Below, piece after piece: positions 1-8,880 of a stretch of DNA of 64,000 bases. Source of the DNA: Novosphingobium piscinae (GTDB lineage: Bacteria; Pseudomonadota; Alphaproteobacteria; Sphingomonadales; Sphingomonadaceae). The translations under genes and the position numbers were made by a program. The notes under the pieces were generated by a model. The model had not been told where the DNA came from. It searched no databases and saw only the letters and a list, made by a program, of their open reading frames with translations. Each line of letters starts with the position of its first letter. Position 1 is the first letter of the stretch. The stretch is from contig NZ_JACLAX010000009.1 of assembly GCF_014230355.1 (NCBI RefSeq), forward strand, positions 100,216-164,215, written 5' to 3'.

Positions 1-358
1 CCATCTCGTCGTCGCCGACGAAGTCCTCCTCGCCCTCGGCGACGGCGCGCAGGGCGGCCTCTTCCTCGGCGTGGGCGGCCTCTTCGGCGAGGAGCCGCTC
101 GCGGTCTTCCTTGGGGATCTGGTAGTAGTCGGGATGGATCTCGCTGAAGGCGAGAAACCCGTGGCGATTGCCGCCAAAGTCGACGAAGGCCGCCTGCAGC
201 GACGGTTCGACCCGGGTTACCTTCGCGAGATAGATGTTGCCCTTGATCTGCTTGTGTTCAGCCGATTCAAAGTCAAACTCTTCAATCCGATTGCCCTTGA
301 GCACCGCCACCCGTGTTTCTTCCGGGTGGCGCGCATCGATTAGCATGCGCGTGGTCAT
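1..358 (-). CDS. rne: Ribonuclease E (N-terminal part, runs off the left edge)
   Basis: Only the first ~119 codons lie in the window. The protein starts MTTRMLIDARHPEETRVAV, and the S1-like segment (residues ~35-75) reads KGNIYLAKVTRVEPSLQAAF followed by VDFGGNRHGFLAFSEIHPDY, the signature start of the RNase E/G catalytic domain. RNase E is the endonuclease that initiates mRNA decay and processes rRNA and tRNA precursors. From about residue 85 the S1 domain is interrupted by a Glu/Ala-rich acidic insertion (AEEAAHAEEEAALRAVAEGE), typical of alphaproteobacterial RNase E. The start at 358 is preceded by a GGAG-type ribosome site. RNase J is encoded at 28.6-30.3 kb, so the organism carries both decay enzymes, as is usual in alphaproteobacteria. 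The identity is secure; the C-terminal scaffold is not visible. Confidence 0.95.
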   Translation of the reverse strand, partial: MTTRMLIDARHPEETRVAVLKGNRIEEFDFESAEHKQIKGNIYLAKVTRVEPSLQAAFVDFGGNRHGFLAFSEIHPDYYQIPKEDRERLLAEEAAHAEEEAALRAVAEGEEDFVGDDEM

Positions 359-846
359 CAACGTATCTCCGTGCGCGCCCAGGCCTGGCCCTCTTGTCGA
401 GGTCCGGGCGGGCGCGTTCCTGTGCGAAAACGCCGCGACAACGCAGGGTTGCGGCGGCGGAAGTGCGATGGTGGGGTTGCGTGTCTGCAGGCAGGGGAAG
501 GCGCGGCGAAATCGAACGCGCGATCAAGCGAGGACCTGTCACCATCGGTGCCGTCGCCCCGAAGGGCAAGGGACGGCAGGACAGCGAACAACTTCTCATA
601 CCAGCATCAACTCGGTTCAGGAGGCCGGACAGTGTGCCCGGCCGGAGGTGTGGCCTGCCCGAACCTTCTGCATTCCCTTGGTGGAATACGGCGCCACTGG
701 CCCGTTCAAGGGCTGAGACGAAGCAAGGTTTACGCGGGCAGGACGGCCCTCTGTCCCGGTGCCTAGCATCGCTCCCGCCGGACGGCAAGTTGTTGCACAT
801 CCGATGAATCGAAGCCGGTTCGAGACGATTGCGACATAGCTGACGA
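359..846. other. Divergent intergenic region: rne leader and amiC promoter
   Basis: About 490 bp without a credible gene between divergent rne and amiC. Open frames here lack family features. It must hold both promoters. On the rne side it is long enough for a structured leader: the GC-rich inverted motif around 431-455 (gccgcgacaac ... gttgcggcggc) could form a hairpin about 75 nt upstream of the rne start. Enterobacterial rne is autoregulated through its leader, so a similar role is possible but is inference. No convincing -35/-10 pair could be fixed by eye. Confidence 0.4.
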
Positions 847-1800
847 ATGCTTAACGAAGCATGCATGTACCGCCCCGACGGGTCCCGTCTGATCGCCCTT
901 GGCCTGCTTGTGCTCGCGCCGGTCGCCGTTTTTGCCGCGATGGTGGCGGTGGACCGGACGTTCGGGGCTCCGGGTCGCGGCATGGGCTATGTCGTGCGGC
1001 TCAAGCTGCCCCCGGCCAGCGGCGAGATCGGCCTGCCGCAGGTGCGCGGGCCGCTCGACGCCAGCCGTCCGCTGGTGGTGATCGATGCCGGCCACGGTGG
1101 CCACGATCCCGGAGCGGGCAGCGGTCCGGTCAGGGAGAAGGCGCTGACCCTGGCGCTGGCGCTGGCGCTGCGCGACGAACTTCTGCGGCGCGGCGGGGTG
1201 CGCGTGGCGCTGACCCGCGAGGATGACCGCTTCCTGGTCCTGTCCGAACGCGCCGGAATCGCGCGCCGGCTCAACGCCGACCTGTTCCTCTCGCTCCATG
1301 CCGACAGCGCCCCGGCCGATACGGCCAGCGGGGCCACGCTCTACACCCTGTCGGAGCGAGGTTCGAATGACAGCGCGGCGCGGCTGGCCGAGGCCGAAAA
1401 CCGCGCCGACACGGTCAACGGGGTGCCGCTGGAGCGGCAGAGCGGGGCGGTCAACGCGATCCTCGTCGACCTCTCGCAACGCGATACCGCGGCGCGGTCG
1501 ACCGCCTTCGCCGAACTGGTCCTGCGCGAGGGCGCCGGGCGGGTGCCGTTTCGGGCCCGGCCGATCCAGTCGGCCGCCTTCGTCGTGCTCAAATCGGCCG
1601 ACTTGCCCTCGGTACTGGTTGAATCCGGCTATATCAGCAACCCTGCCGATGCCGCGCGGATGAGCTCGGCCGAAGGGCGGCAGGCGCTTGCCGAATCTCT
1701 AGCACGCGCGATCCGCGTCTATTTCGCCCGCCAGGCCGCACCCGATCCGGCCGTGGCCGAGACCCCCGCGGCAACCGCTAGCGAGCCGGCAGCGCCGTGA
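847..1800 (+). CDS. amiC: N-acetylmuramoyl-L-alanine amidase, AmiC type (Amidase_3)
   Basis: A 317-aa zinc amidase that cleaves the amide bond between N-acetylmuramic acid and L-alanine in peptidoglycan, normally at septation. An N-terminal hydrophobic segment (residues ~14-32, LIALGLLVLAPVAVFAAMVA) gives export or anchoring. The Amidase_3 domain spans ~76-295: VVIDAGHGGHDPG holds Zn ligand His83, Glu97 (VREKAL) is the second ligand, His151 (LSLHADS) the third, and Glu259 (VLVESGYISN) the catalytic residue. The tail is Ala/Pro-rich. An in-frame ATG at 865 (MYRPDGSRL) is an equally plausible start. There is no N-terminal AMIN domain. It is followed 48 bp later by the PBP1A gene, so a hydrolase and a synthase of the wall are co-transcribed. 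Confidence 0.92.
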   Translation: MLNEACMYRPDGSRLIALGLLVLAPVAVFAAMVAVDRTFGAPGRGMGYVVRLKLPPASGEIGLPQVRGPLDASRPLVVIDAGHGGHDPGAGSGPVREKALTLALALALRDELLRRGGVRVALTREDDRFLVLSERAGIARRLNADLFLSLHADSAPADTASGATLYTLSERGSNDSAARLAEAENRADTVNGVPLERQSGAVNAILVDLSQRDTAARSTAFAELVLREGAGRVPFRARPIQSAAFVVLKSADLPSVLVESGYISNPADAARMSSAEGRQALAESLARAIRVYFARQAAPDPAVAETPAATASEPAAP

Positions 1801-1848
1801 GCCAAAGCGGCTGGCTTCGACCCGGATCCGCGTGCTAGAGGCGCCGCG

Positions 1849-4401
1849 ATGGCCGACGATCCTGCTCCCGACCAGCCTCAGCGCGTTCGTATCCGCCGTG
1901 ATGCCGGCGGGCTCCTGGCAGGGCTGGCCAGCCGCATCGCGCCGTGGCGCGGGCGCCTGGTCCAGCTGTGGCGCGACTATGCGCTGGTGCGCTTCGCCGG
2001 GGTGGTGCTGGGCGCGGTGCTGGCGGTCTACCTGCTGGTCTGGGCCACCGTGGCCCGCAACCTGCCCTCGGCCGACGGCCTCCTGACCTACCAGCCGCCG
2101 CTGCCGACCATGGTGCGCGGAGTGAACGGCGAGATCGTCTACAGTTATGCCCGCGAGCGCCGCGTCCAGCTGCGTTTCGTCGATTTTCCCCGGCCGGTGA
2201 TTGACGCGTTCCTCTCGGCCGAGGACAAGACCTTCTGGACCCACGGCGGGGTGGATTTCACCGGCCTGGCCGGGGCGGTGGTGGACTATGCGATCAAGTT
2301 CGGTTCGGGCGAGCGCGCGCGCGGCGGGTCGACCATCACCCAGCAGGTCGCCAAGAACATCCTGATCGGCAACGAATATTCGGTCACCCGAAAGCTCAAG
2401 GAGATGATCCTGGCGCGGCGCATCGAGGGTGTGCTGAACAAGCAGCAGATCCTCGAGCTCTACCTCAACGAGATCCCCCTCGGCCGGCAGAGCTATGGCG
2501 TGCAGGCCGCTTCGCAGGCCTATTTCGGCAAGGACGTCGACCAGCTCGCGCTGCACGAGGCCGCCTTTCTGGCGATCCTGCCCAAGGCGCCCGAGATCTA
2601 CAGCCGTGCCCGCCACGCCGGGCGCGCGCTCGAGCGGCGCAACTGGGTGCTCGACCAGATGGTCAAGAACGGGGTGGCCTCGCCGGGCCAGGCCAGTTTC
2701 GCCAAGGCCCAGCCGCTGGGGCTGATCCCGCGCCGTACCGAGAGCTGGGATCCGAGCGTCGGTTATTTTGTCGAGGAGGTCCGTCGCCGGCTGATCGACC
2801 GCTATGGCGAAAGCGCCGAGAATGGGCCCAACAGCGTTTACGCCGGCGGTCTGTGGGTGCGCACCTCGCTTGACCTCGAGCTGCAGAAGGCGGCCCAGGA
2901 CGCGCTGCGCAGCGGCTTGTTGCGCTACCATTCGGGCAAGGGCTGGCATGGACCGCTCGCCCGGCTGAAGCTCGGCGAGGACGACTGGCAAGGCCAGCTT
3001 ATCGCCAGCAACCTGTCGCTGCGTTACCAGAACTGGCGGGTCGGCGTAGTGATCCGCCGCAGCGGACCGGCAGCCACGATAGGCTTCCCCGACGGGACCA
3101 CCGCGCCTTTGACCAGTCTCCCCGATCCGCTTCGCCGTGGCGATGTGATCGCCGCGGCGCCGGTGGGCGGTGGCGTCTGGGGGGTGCGGATCGTGCCCGA
3201 GGTGTCGGGCGGGATGGTGGTCGAGAATCCGCGCTCCGGCCGGGTGCTGGCTATGGCCGGCGGGTTCGACGCCGGGCTCGGCTCGTTCAACCGCGCCACC
3301 CAGGCGCTGCGCCAGCCGGGCTCCACCATCAAGCCCTTCGTCTACGCCACGGCGCTGGACTATGGCATGACCCCGGCGACCATGGTCCCGGACCAGTCGT
3401 TCTGCGTCTACCAGGGCGCCGGGCTGGGGCAGAAGTGCTTCCGCAACTTCGACATGCGCGGTGCCGGCGGAGTGCACACGATGCGCTGGGGGCTTGAGCA
3501 GTCGCGCAACCTCATGACCGTGCACATCGCCAACGATACCGGCATGCCCCGGGTGGTCAGCACGATCCAGCGCGTCGGGATCGGCAAGTACGATCCCTAC
3601 CTGAGCTTCGCGCTCGGGGCAGGGGACACCACCGTCGCGCAGATGGTCAACGCCTATGCCGCGCTGGCCAACAACGGCGTGCAATATGCCCAGTCGATGA
3701 TCGACTATGTGCAGGACCGCAGCGGCAAGGTGATCTGGCGCGCCGACAGCCGCCCCTGCGAAGGCTGCAACATGGCCGAGTGGGACGGCAAGCCCATGCC
3801 GCGCCTGACCGCGCGCGGCAAGCAGGTCCTGGACCCGCGCACCGCCTACCAGGTGGTCCATATGCTCGAGGGCGTGGTCCAGCGCGGCACGGCGACCGTA
3901 CTGCGCGATCTGGGCCTGCCGCTGTTCGGCAAGACCGGGACCACTTCCGGCCCGACCAACGTCTGGTTCGTCGGCGGATCGCAGGACATCGTCGGCGGGG
4001 TCTACCTCGGCTATGACCAGCCGCGCTCGCTTGGCGGCTACGCCCAGGGCGGTACCTTCGCGGCGCCGATCTTCCGCCAGTTCGTCAGCCAGACCAAGTC
4101 GCGCTGGAGCCATACGCCGTTTTCCGCCCCTACGGATGTGCGCATGGTCAAGATCGACCGGGTCACCGGCAAGCGGGTGTTTGGCGGCGAGCCCACCTCC
4201 GATCCCAAGTCGGCGATCATCTGGGAGGCCTTCAAGGCCGATACCGAACCGCCGCGGGCCACCCGTCAGGACCAGCTCGCCGCCGAACGCGAGATGATCA
4301 TCGCGGCGATCCGCAAGCTGCGCGAGGTGCAGGGCAACGAGGCGCTGCCCGGCGAGGAGGAAGGCGCCGACTTTGTCGAGCAGCAGGGCGGGGTGTACTG
4401 A
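1849..4401 (+). CDS. mrcA: Penicillin-binding protein 1A, bifunctional transglycosylase/transpeptidase
   Basis: An 850-aa class A PBP that polymerises lipid II and cross-links peptides in the periplasm. A cytoplasmic tail of ~45 residues precedes one membrane helix (~47-67, FAGVVLGAVLAVYLLVW). The GT51 domain (~95-270) has catalytic Glu125 in SAEDKTFWTHGGVDF and the RGGSTITQQVAKN motif. The transpeptidase domain (~455-750) has all three motifs: S492-T-I-K (PGSTIKPF), S552-R-N and K695-T-G (GKTGTTSGPTN). Residues between ~350 and 450 form the OB-like insert typical of PBP1A. Length is normal for the family. It lies in the same direction as amiC with a 48-bp gap and an AGAGGCG ribosome site before the ATG. 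The symbol ponA is also used. Confidence 0.96.
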   Translation: MADDPAPDQPQRVRIRRDAGGLLAGLASRIAPWRGRLVQLWRDYALVRFAGVVLGAVLAVYLLVWATVARNLPSADGLLTYQPPLPTMVRGVNGEIVYSYARERRVQLRFVDFPRPVIDAFLSAEDKTFWTHGGVDFTGLAGAVVDYAIKFGSGERARGGSTITQQVAKNILIGNEYSVTRKLKEMILARRIEGVLNKQQILELYLNEIPLGRQSYGVQAASQAYFGKDVDQLALHEAAFLAILPKAPEIYSRARHAGRALERRNWVLDQMVKNGVASPGQASFAKAQPLGLIPRRTESWDPSVGYFVEEVRRRLIDRYGESAENGPNSVYAGGLWVRTSLDLELQKAAQDALRSGLLRYHSGKGWHGPLARLKLGEDDWQGQLIASNLSLRYQNWRVGVVIRRSGPAATIGFPDGTTAPLTSLPDPLRRGDVIAAAPVGGGVWGVRIVPEVSGGMVVENPRSGRVLAMAGGFDAGLGSFNRATQALRQPGSTIKPFVYATALDYGMTPATMVPDQSFCVYQGAGLGQKCFRNFDMRGAGGVHTMRWGLEQSRNLMTVHIANDTGMPRVVSTIQRVGIGKYDPYLSFALGAGDTTVAQMVNAYAALANNGVQYAQSMIDYVQDRSGKVIWRADSRPCEGCNMAEWDGKPMPRLTARGKQVLDPRTAYQVVHMLEGVVQRGTATVLRDLGLPLFGKTGTTSGPTNVWFVGGSQDIVGGVYLGYDQPRSLGGYAQGGTFAAPIFRQFVSQTKSRWSHTPFSAPTDVRMVKIDRVTGKRVFGGEPTSDPKSAIIWEAFKADTEPPRATRQDQLAAEREMIIAAIRKLREVQGNEALPGEEEGADFVEQQGGVY

Positions 4402-4514
4402 CGGGCGGCTGGACTTGCCCGTCGGCGCCTTTGTTGGTGATCTGGTTCGCCCGATCAGCCCTCGCCCCTAGGTGCCGCTTTACCTTCCAGGGGAAGCAAG
4501 GCATTCTGTCTGCC

Positions 4515-5054
4515 ATGAACCGTCACGCCCTTGCTCCGCTCGCTGCGCTGGTCGCGCTTGTCTCCACCCCGGCCATGGCCGCGCTGTCAGTCGGCGCGCC
4601 GGCGCCGCAGATCGTCACCCAGGGGGCGATTGCGGGCAAGACCTTCACCTTCGATCTGCAGAAAGCGCTGAAGAAGGGGCCGGTGGTGCTCTACTTCTTC
4701 CCCAAGGCCTTTACCCAGGGCTGCACGCTGGAAACCAAGGCCTTTGCCGATGCCAGCGACAAGTTTGCGGCGGCCAAGGCGACGATCGTGGGCATGTCAG
4801 CCGATGATCTGCCGACGCTGCAGAAGTTCTCTACCGAGGCCTGCCGCAGCAAGTTCGGCGTGGCCACGGCCGGTTCGGCGGTGGTCTCGGCCTACAACGT
4901 CTCGCTTCTGCCGGCCGGCATCGGCGGGATGACCAACCGGACCAGCTATGTGATCAGCCGCGACGGGAAGATCGCCATGGTCCATTCCGAGATGGACTGG
5001 CGCCAGCATGTGGCCAAGACGCTGGCCGCGGTTGAGGCGCTCAAGGGCAAGTAA
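4515..5054 (+). CDS. Exported peroxiredoxin (AhpC/TSA, BCP-like)
   Basis: A 179-aa thioredoxin-fold peroxidase. The first ~22 residues (MNRHALAPLAALVALVSTPAMA) form a classical Sec signal peptide with an AMA cleavage site, so the enzyme acts in the periplasm, which is unusual for the mostly cytoplasmic BCP group. The peroxidatic cysteine is C70 in PKAFTQGCTLE, matching the Px3TxxC motif; a second cysteine, C110 (TEACRSKFG), may be the resolving one. It would reduce H2O2 or alkyl hydroperoxides using a thiol donor. The start was chosen because it gives the signal peptide; an upstream in-frame start at 4431 would bury it. It is separated from prfB by a strong terminator. Confidence 0.85.
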   Translation: MNRHALAPLAALVALVSTPAMAALSVGAPAPQIVTQGAIAGKTFTFDLQKALKKGPVVLYFFPKAFTQGCTLETKAFADASDKFAAAKATIVGMSADDLPTLQKFSTEACRSKFGVATAGSAVVSAYNVSLLPAGIGGMTNRTSYVISRDGKIAMVHSEMDWRQHVAKTLAAVEALKGK

Positions 5055-5099
5055 GCCGCCCGGCCCGGTGCGCCGCCTGCACCGGCTTTACAAACACGC

Positions 5100-5129
5100 G
5101 CGGCCCGCTAAGCGGGCCGCTCGTTTTTT
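5100..5129 (+). terminator. Rho-independent terminator after the peroxiredoxin gene
   Basis: A perfect 9-bp GC stem (gcggcccgc / gcgggccgc) closes a TAA loop and is followed by TCG and six T residues. It lies 46 bp past the stop codon and 16 bp before the prfB start, isolating prfB from upstream transcription. Confidence 0.92.
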
Positions 5130-5144
5130 GGGAGTGCTTGTGAC

Positions 5145-6272
5145 ATGCGTGCCGAAGGGCAGGCCCATATCGACCGGATCGAGGCCGCGTTGGCGCTGGT
5201 CCGTCGCTCGCTCGACTGGGAGCGCGCGCTGCGCCGGCTGGACGAGCTGAACGCGCGGGTGGAAGACCCCAAGCTCTGGGACAACCCCAAGGAGGCCGAG
5301 GCGGTCATGCGCGAGCGCCGCCGGCTCGAGGCGTCGGTCAGCGCGGTACACCAGATCACGGCGGAAATGGCCGATGCGGTCGAGTTCGTCGAACTGGGCG
5401 AGGCCGAGGGCGACGACGACACCGTGGCCGAAGGGCTGTCGAGCCTGGCAGCCCTGGCCGAACGCGCCGATGCCGACAAGGTCCAGGCGCTCCTGTCAGG
5501 CGAGGCCGACGCCAACGACGCCTATCTCGAGGTTCATGCCGGGGCCGGTGGGACCGAGAGCCAGGACTGGGCCGAGATGCTCCAGCGCATGTACACCCGC
5601 TGGGCCGACCGCCACGGCTACAAGGTCGAACTGGTCGACTATCACGCCGGCGAAGCTGCAGGTATCAAGAGCTGCACGCTGCTGATCAAGGGCGAGAACG
5701 CCTATGGCTATGCCAAGACCGAGAGCGGCGTACACCGGCTGGTGCGGATCAGCCCCTATGACAGCTCCGCCCGGCGCCACACCTCGTTCAGCTCGGTCTG
5801 GGTCTATCCGGTGATCGACGACAACATCAGCATCGAGGTCAATCCGGCCGATCTCAAGATCGACACCTACCGCGCGTCGGGCGCGGGCGGGCAGCACGTG
5901 AACACCACCGATTCGGCGGTCCGCATCACCCACGTGCCGAGCGGGATCATCGTCGCCAGCCAGCAGGACCGCAGCCAGCACAAGAACCGCGAAATCGCGA
6001 TGAACATGCTGAAAGCCCGGCTCTACGAGGCCGAGCTGGCGCGGCGCGAGGCGGCGGCCTCGGGCGAGTATCAGGCCAAGACCGAAATCGGCTGGGGCCA
6101 CCAGATCCGCTCGTACGTGCTCCAGCCCTATCAGCTGGTGAAGGACCTGCGCACCGGACAGACCTCGACCGCGCCCGACGATGTGCTCGACGGCGCGCTC
6201 GATCCGTTCATGGCCGCGGCCCTGGCGCAACGTGTCACCGGCGACAAGGTGGCCGTGGAAGACGTCGATTGA
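5145..6272 (+). CDS. prfB: Peptide chain release factor 2
   Basis: A 375-aa class I release factor that recognises UGA and UAA in the ribosomal A site and triggers peptidyl-tRNA hydrolysis. The GGQ motif is G248-G249-Q250 ([10 protein letters not shown]). The peptide anticodon region reads S203-P-Y-D ([15 protein letters not shown]), so the usual RF2 SPF tripeptide is SPY. The N-terminal helical domain (~1-110) is followed by the conserved [15 protein letters not shown] segment of RF2. The frame is continuous from ATG 5145: there is no in-frame UGA with a frameshift site near codon 26 as in E. coli, so autoregulatory frameshifting is absent. It begins just after the upstream terminator, so its promoter must lie in or beside that terminator. 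Confidence 0.97.
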   Translation: MRAEGQAHIDRIEAALALVRRSLDWERALRRLDELNARVEDPKLWDNPKEAEAVMRERRRLEASVSAVHQITAEMADAVEFVELGEAEGDDDTVAEGLSSLAALAERADADKVQALLSGEADANDAYLEVHAGAGGTESQDWAEMLQRMYTRWADRHGYKVELVDYHAGEAAGIKSCTLLIKGENAYGYAKTESGVHRLVRISPYDSSARRHTSFSSVWVYPVIDDNISIEVNPADLKIDTYRASGAGGQHVNTTDSAVRITHVPSGIIVASQQDRSQHKNREIAMNMLKARLYEAELARREAAASGEYQAKTEIGWGHQIRSYVLQPYQLVKDLRTGQTSTAPDDVLDGALDPFMAAALAQRVTGDKVAVEDVD

Positions 6273-6292
6273 TCAGACGCTGCGGTCCGGCG

Positions 6293-7027
6293 ATGCGCGC
6301 TTGGCCGGTCCTTGCGTTGGCGCTGGCGGCCTGCCGGCCAGGCGCAGCCGCAGACGAGGCCGGCCGTGCGCCCGCCGCGCGCGGCTTTCCGCGACCCGAT
6401 CGGCCGGTTTCGACCATCGGCGCCACCCAGTTCTCTTCGGAAGACCTGCGCGACCGCATGGGCGAGGCGCGCACAGTGATGGATCTGGCGCGGATCGCCG
6501 AAGGCATGACCGTGGCTGATCTGGGCGCGGGCGAGGGCTATTACACGATCCGGCTGGCCGAGCGCGTGGGCCGCAGCGGGCGGGTACTGGCCGAAGATAT
6601 CGACAAGGGCGCGGTAGAGCGGCTTGGGCTGCGGGTGGAACGCCAGCGGCTCGACCAGGTCTCGATCCGCTTGGGCACGCCCGAGGACCCGCGCTTGCCA
6701 GCCGGCTCGTTCGACCGGGTGTTCATGGTCCACATGTACCACGAGGTTGCCGAGCCCTACGCCTTTCTGTGGAACCTGCGGCCGGCGCTGCGCAAGGGCG
6801 GTAGCGTGATCGTGGTCGATGCCGACCGGCCAACCGGTCGCCACGGCACGCCGCCTGGGCTACTGTTCTGCGAATTCGCCGCCGTGGGCTTTCGTTTGGT
6901 AGAATTTGCCCGTAGACCAACAATGGTGGGCTATTATGCCCGCTTCGAAACGGACGGTCCGCGTCCGGCGCCAGCGTCCATCAAGCCGTGCAAGCTTGGC
7001 GCTGATGGAGCCGCGGTTGGACCATGA
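6293..7027 (+). CDS. Class I SAM-dependent methyltransferase with lipoprotein-like N-terminus
   Basis: A 244-aa protein with a Rossmann methyltransferase core. Motif I is VADLGAGEGYYTIRLAERVG (SAM-binding glycine loop); later strands include LAEDID, FDRVFMVHMYHEV and VIVVDADRP. The N-terminus from ATG 6293 reads MRAWPVLALALAACRPG, a short signal ending in a lipobox-like ALAAC, which would place the enzyme outside the cytoplasm, where SAM is not expected. A TTG at 6269 overlapping the prfB stop would give eight more residues (MIRRCGPA). The substrate is unknown. It follows prfB by 20 bp and is probably in the same transcript. The fold is confident; the substrate and cell location are not. Confidence 0.75.
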   Translation: MRAWPVLALALAACRPGAAADEAGRAPAARGFPRPDRPVSTIGATQFSSEDLRDRMGEARTVMDLARIAEGMTVADLGAGEGYYTIRLAERVGRSGRVLAEDIDKGAVERLGLRVERQRLDQVSIRLGTPEDPRLPAGSFDRVFMVHMYHEVAEPYAFLWNLRPALRKGGSVIVVDADRPTGRHGTPPGLLFCEFAAVGFRLVEFARRPTMVGYYARFETDGPRPAPASIKPCKLGADGAAVGP

Positions 7028-7061
7028 CCATTTTTCGGGCGACGGGGAAGTAAAGGGCACA

Positions 7062-8468
7062 ATGGCGTTCAAGGGTTTACAGCCGATTCTCTATGGCGGT
7101 CGCGAGGTTTGGCCACTGGTGGAGGGCGGTAAGGGGGTTGCCGCAACGAATCACGCCAGCTCGGGTGCATGGGCTGCCGCCGGTGGGATCGGCACGGTCA
7201 GTGCGGTCAATGCCGACAGCTATGATGCCGAGGGCAAGATCATTCCCCAGGTGTACCGGGCGCTGACCCGCAAGGAACGGCACGAAGAGCTGATCCGCTA
7301 TGCCATCGACGGCGCAGTCGAACAGGTCCGCCGCGCCTATGACATTGCCGGCGGCAAGGGTGCGATCAACATCAACGTGCTGTGGGAAATGGGCGGTGCG
7401 CAGCAGGTGCTGGAAGGCGTGCTGGACAAGACTCGCGGGCTGGTGACCGGTGTCACCTGCGGCGCGGGGATGCCCTACAAGCTCAGCGAGATCGCCGCGC
7501 GGTTCAACGTCAACTACCTGCCGATCGTCAGCTCGGGCCGTGCCTTTCGCGCGCTGTGGAAGCGGGCCTATCACAAGGTCTCCGATCTGATGGCGGCAGT
7601 GGTCTACGAAGATCCCTGGTTGGCTGGCGGACACAATGGGCTCTCCAATGCCGAGGATCCCCGCAAGCCGGAAGATCCCTATCCGCGGGTCAAGGCGCTG
7701 CGCGAGACGATGAGGGCCGAAGGGGTTGCCGATTCGGTGCCGATCGTGATGGCTGGCGGGGTCTGGTACCTGCGCGAGTGGGACAACTGGATCGACAATC
7801 CCGAGTTGGGCCAGATCGCGTTCCAGTTCGGCACGCGTCCGCTGCTGACCGAAGAGAGCCCGATCCCGCAGGCGTGGAAGGACCATCTGCGCCGGCTCGA
7901 GCCCGGCGACGTCCTGTTGCACCGGTTTTCGCCCACGGGCTTCTACAGCTCGGCCGTGCGCAACCCGTTCCTGCGCAACCTGGAAGCCCGCTCGGAGCGC
8001 CAGGTCCCTTACTCGAAGGTGTCCGCCGGCGAGCACACGGTGCAGCTGGACGTGGCCGTCAAGGGCAAGAACTTCTGGGTGACCCCGGCCGATCGCGACC
8101 GCGCTCGCGCCTGGTACGGCGCCGGCTTCACCGAAGGGCTGCGCACTCCGGACGATACGCTTGTCTTTGTCACCCCTGCCGAGCGCGAGGAGATCCGCAA
8201 GGATCAGGCGGACTGCATGGGCTGTCTCTCGCACTGCGGGTTTTCGTCGTGGAAGGACCACGACGACTACACCACTGGGCGGCTCGCTGATCCCCGCAGC
8301 TTCTGCATCCAGAAGACCCTGCAGGACATCGCCCATGGCGGTGACATCGACAAGAACCTGATGTTTGCCGGTCACGCTGCCTATCGGTTCAAGCAGGATC
8401 CGTTCTATTCCAACAACTTTACGCCGACCGTGCGCCAACTGGTCGATCGGATCCTGACCGGCGACTGA
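7062..8468 (+). CDS. Nitronate monooxygenase / 2-nitropropane dioxygenase-like flavoenzyme
   Basis: A 468-aa TIM-barrel FMN protein of the NPD/nitronate monooxygenase superfamily. Supporting segments are GVAATNHASSGAWAAAGGIG near the N-terminus, LVTGVTCGAGMPYKL, VNYLPIVSSGRAF and VPIVMAGGVWYLREW. Such enzymes oxidise alkyl nitronates or act as NAD(P)H:flavin or quinone reductases. At 468 aa it is longer than the ~320-380 aa of typical members. The C-terminal ~90 residues hold a cysteine cluster (DCMGCLSHCGFSSW, plus SFCIQK) that could bind metal or an Fe-S cluster. ATG 7062 follows a GGGGAAG ribosome site; the gene starts 34 bp after the methyltransferase stop. The exact substrate is unknown. 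Confidence 0.75.
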   Translation: MAFKGLQPILYGGREVWPLVEGGKGVAATNHASSGAWAAAGGIGTVSAVNADSYDAEGKIIPQVYRALTRKERHEELIRYAIDGAVEQVRRAYDIAGGKGAININVLWEMGGAQQVLEGVLDKTRGLVTGVTCGAGMPYKLSEIAARFNVNYLPIVSSGRAFRALWKRAYHKVSDLMAAVVYEDPWLAGGHNGLSNAEDPRKPEDPYPRVKALRETMRAEGVADSVPIVMAGGVWYLREWDNWIDNPELGQIAFQFGTRPLLTEESPIPQAWKDHLRRLEPGDVLLHRFSPTGFYSSAVRNPFLRNLEARSERQVPYSKVSAGEHTVQLDVAVKGKNFWVTPADRDRARAWYGAGFTEGLRTPDDTLVFVTPAEREEIRKDQADCMGCLSHCGFSSWKDHDDYTTGRLADPRSFCIQKTLQDIAHGGDIDKNLMFAGHAAYRFKQDPFYSNNFTPTVRQLVDRILTGD

Positions 8469-8880
8469 ACCGGTGCCCACCTGGTCGAGTTGACATCATG
8501 GTGGCTGCGCTTCCCGAAAGGCCGGGTTACCTCCGCCACTATGGTGCTGTACTATCTCCAGTTAATATCGATTGCATCGACTTGAAAAACCATTCAGTTT
8601 GGTCGACGTTGCATACGAGCTTCGGTTCGCACGTCGGCCCGGGTCGGTCTTCGTGGGGAAGATGACTGGAGTCTCGCAGGTGCCCCGACCGCCGTGTCGG
8701 AGTTGGCGCCGGGGCCCCTTTCAATTCTGTTTTTCTCGCTAGAAAATATTTTATCTCCAACGGTTTAGATCGATTGACAAGTCCCCCTTCGGCGATGGTA
8801 CATCTGCCTGGCGGAGTGGTTAACGCCACCTCGTCGCGGCCGGGAAACCGCGTGGTCTGGTTGACCTGAAGGGGGTTGCA
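8469..8880. other. Intergenic region before the winged-helix regulator
   Basis: 412 bp with no credible gene and a visible drop in GC around 8720-8790. A TTGACA box at 8774 followed 19 bp later by TACATC may be the promoter of the regulator gene; the spacing is long. A possible hairpin (gccccg ... cggggc, ~8682-8717) followed by a T-rich stretch may terminate the upstream flavoenzyme gene, but the loop is large. Confidence 0.35.

Noticed and set aside
1699..4113. An 804-codon open frame on the minus strand
   Set aside because: It lies fully antisense to the PBP1A gene, whose motifs are all intact; the His/Arg/Gly/Ala-rich sequence is typical of shadow frames in GC-rich DNA.
5145..5300. A programmed +1 frameshift in prfB
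   Set aside because: The frame is open from the ATG through the whole gene; no in-frame UGA is present near codon 26.
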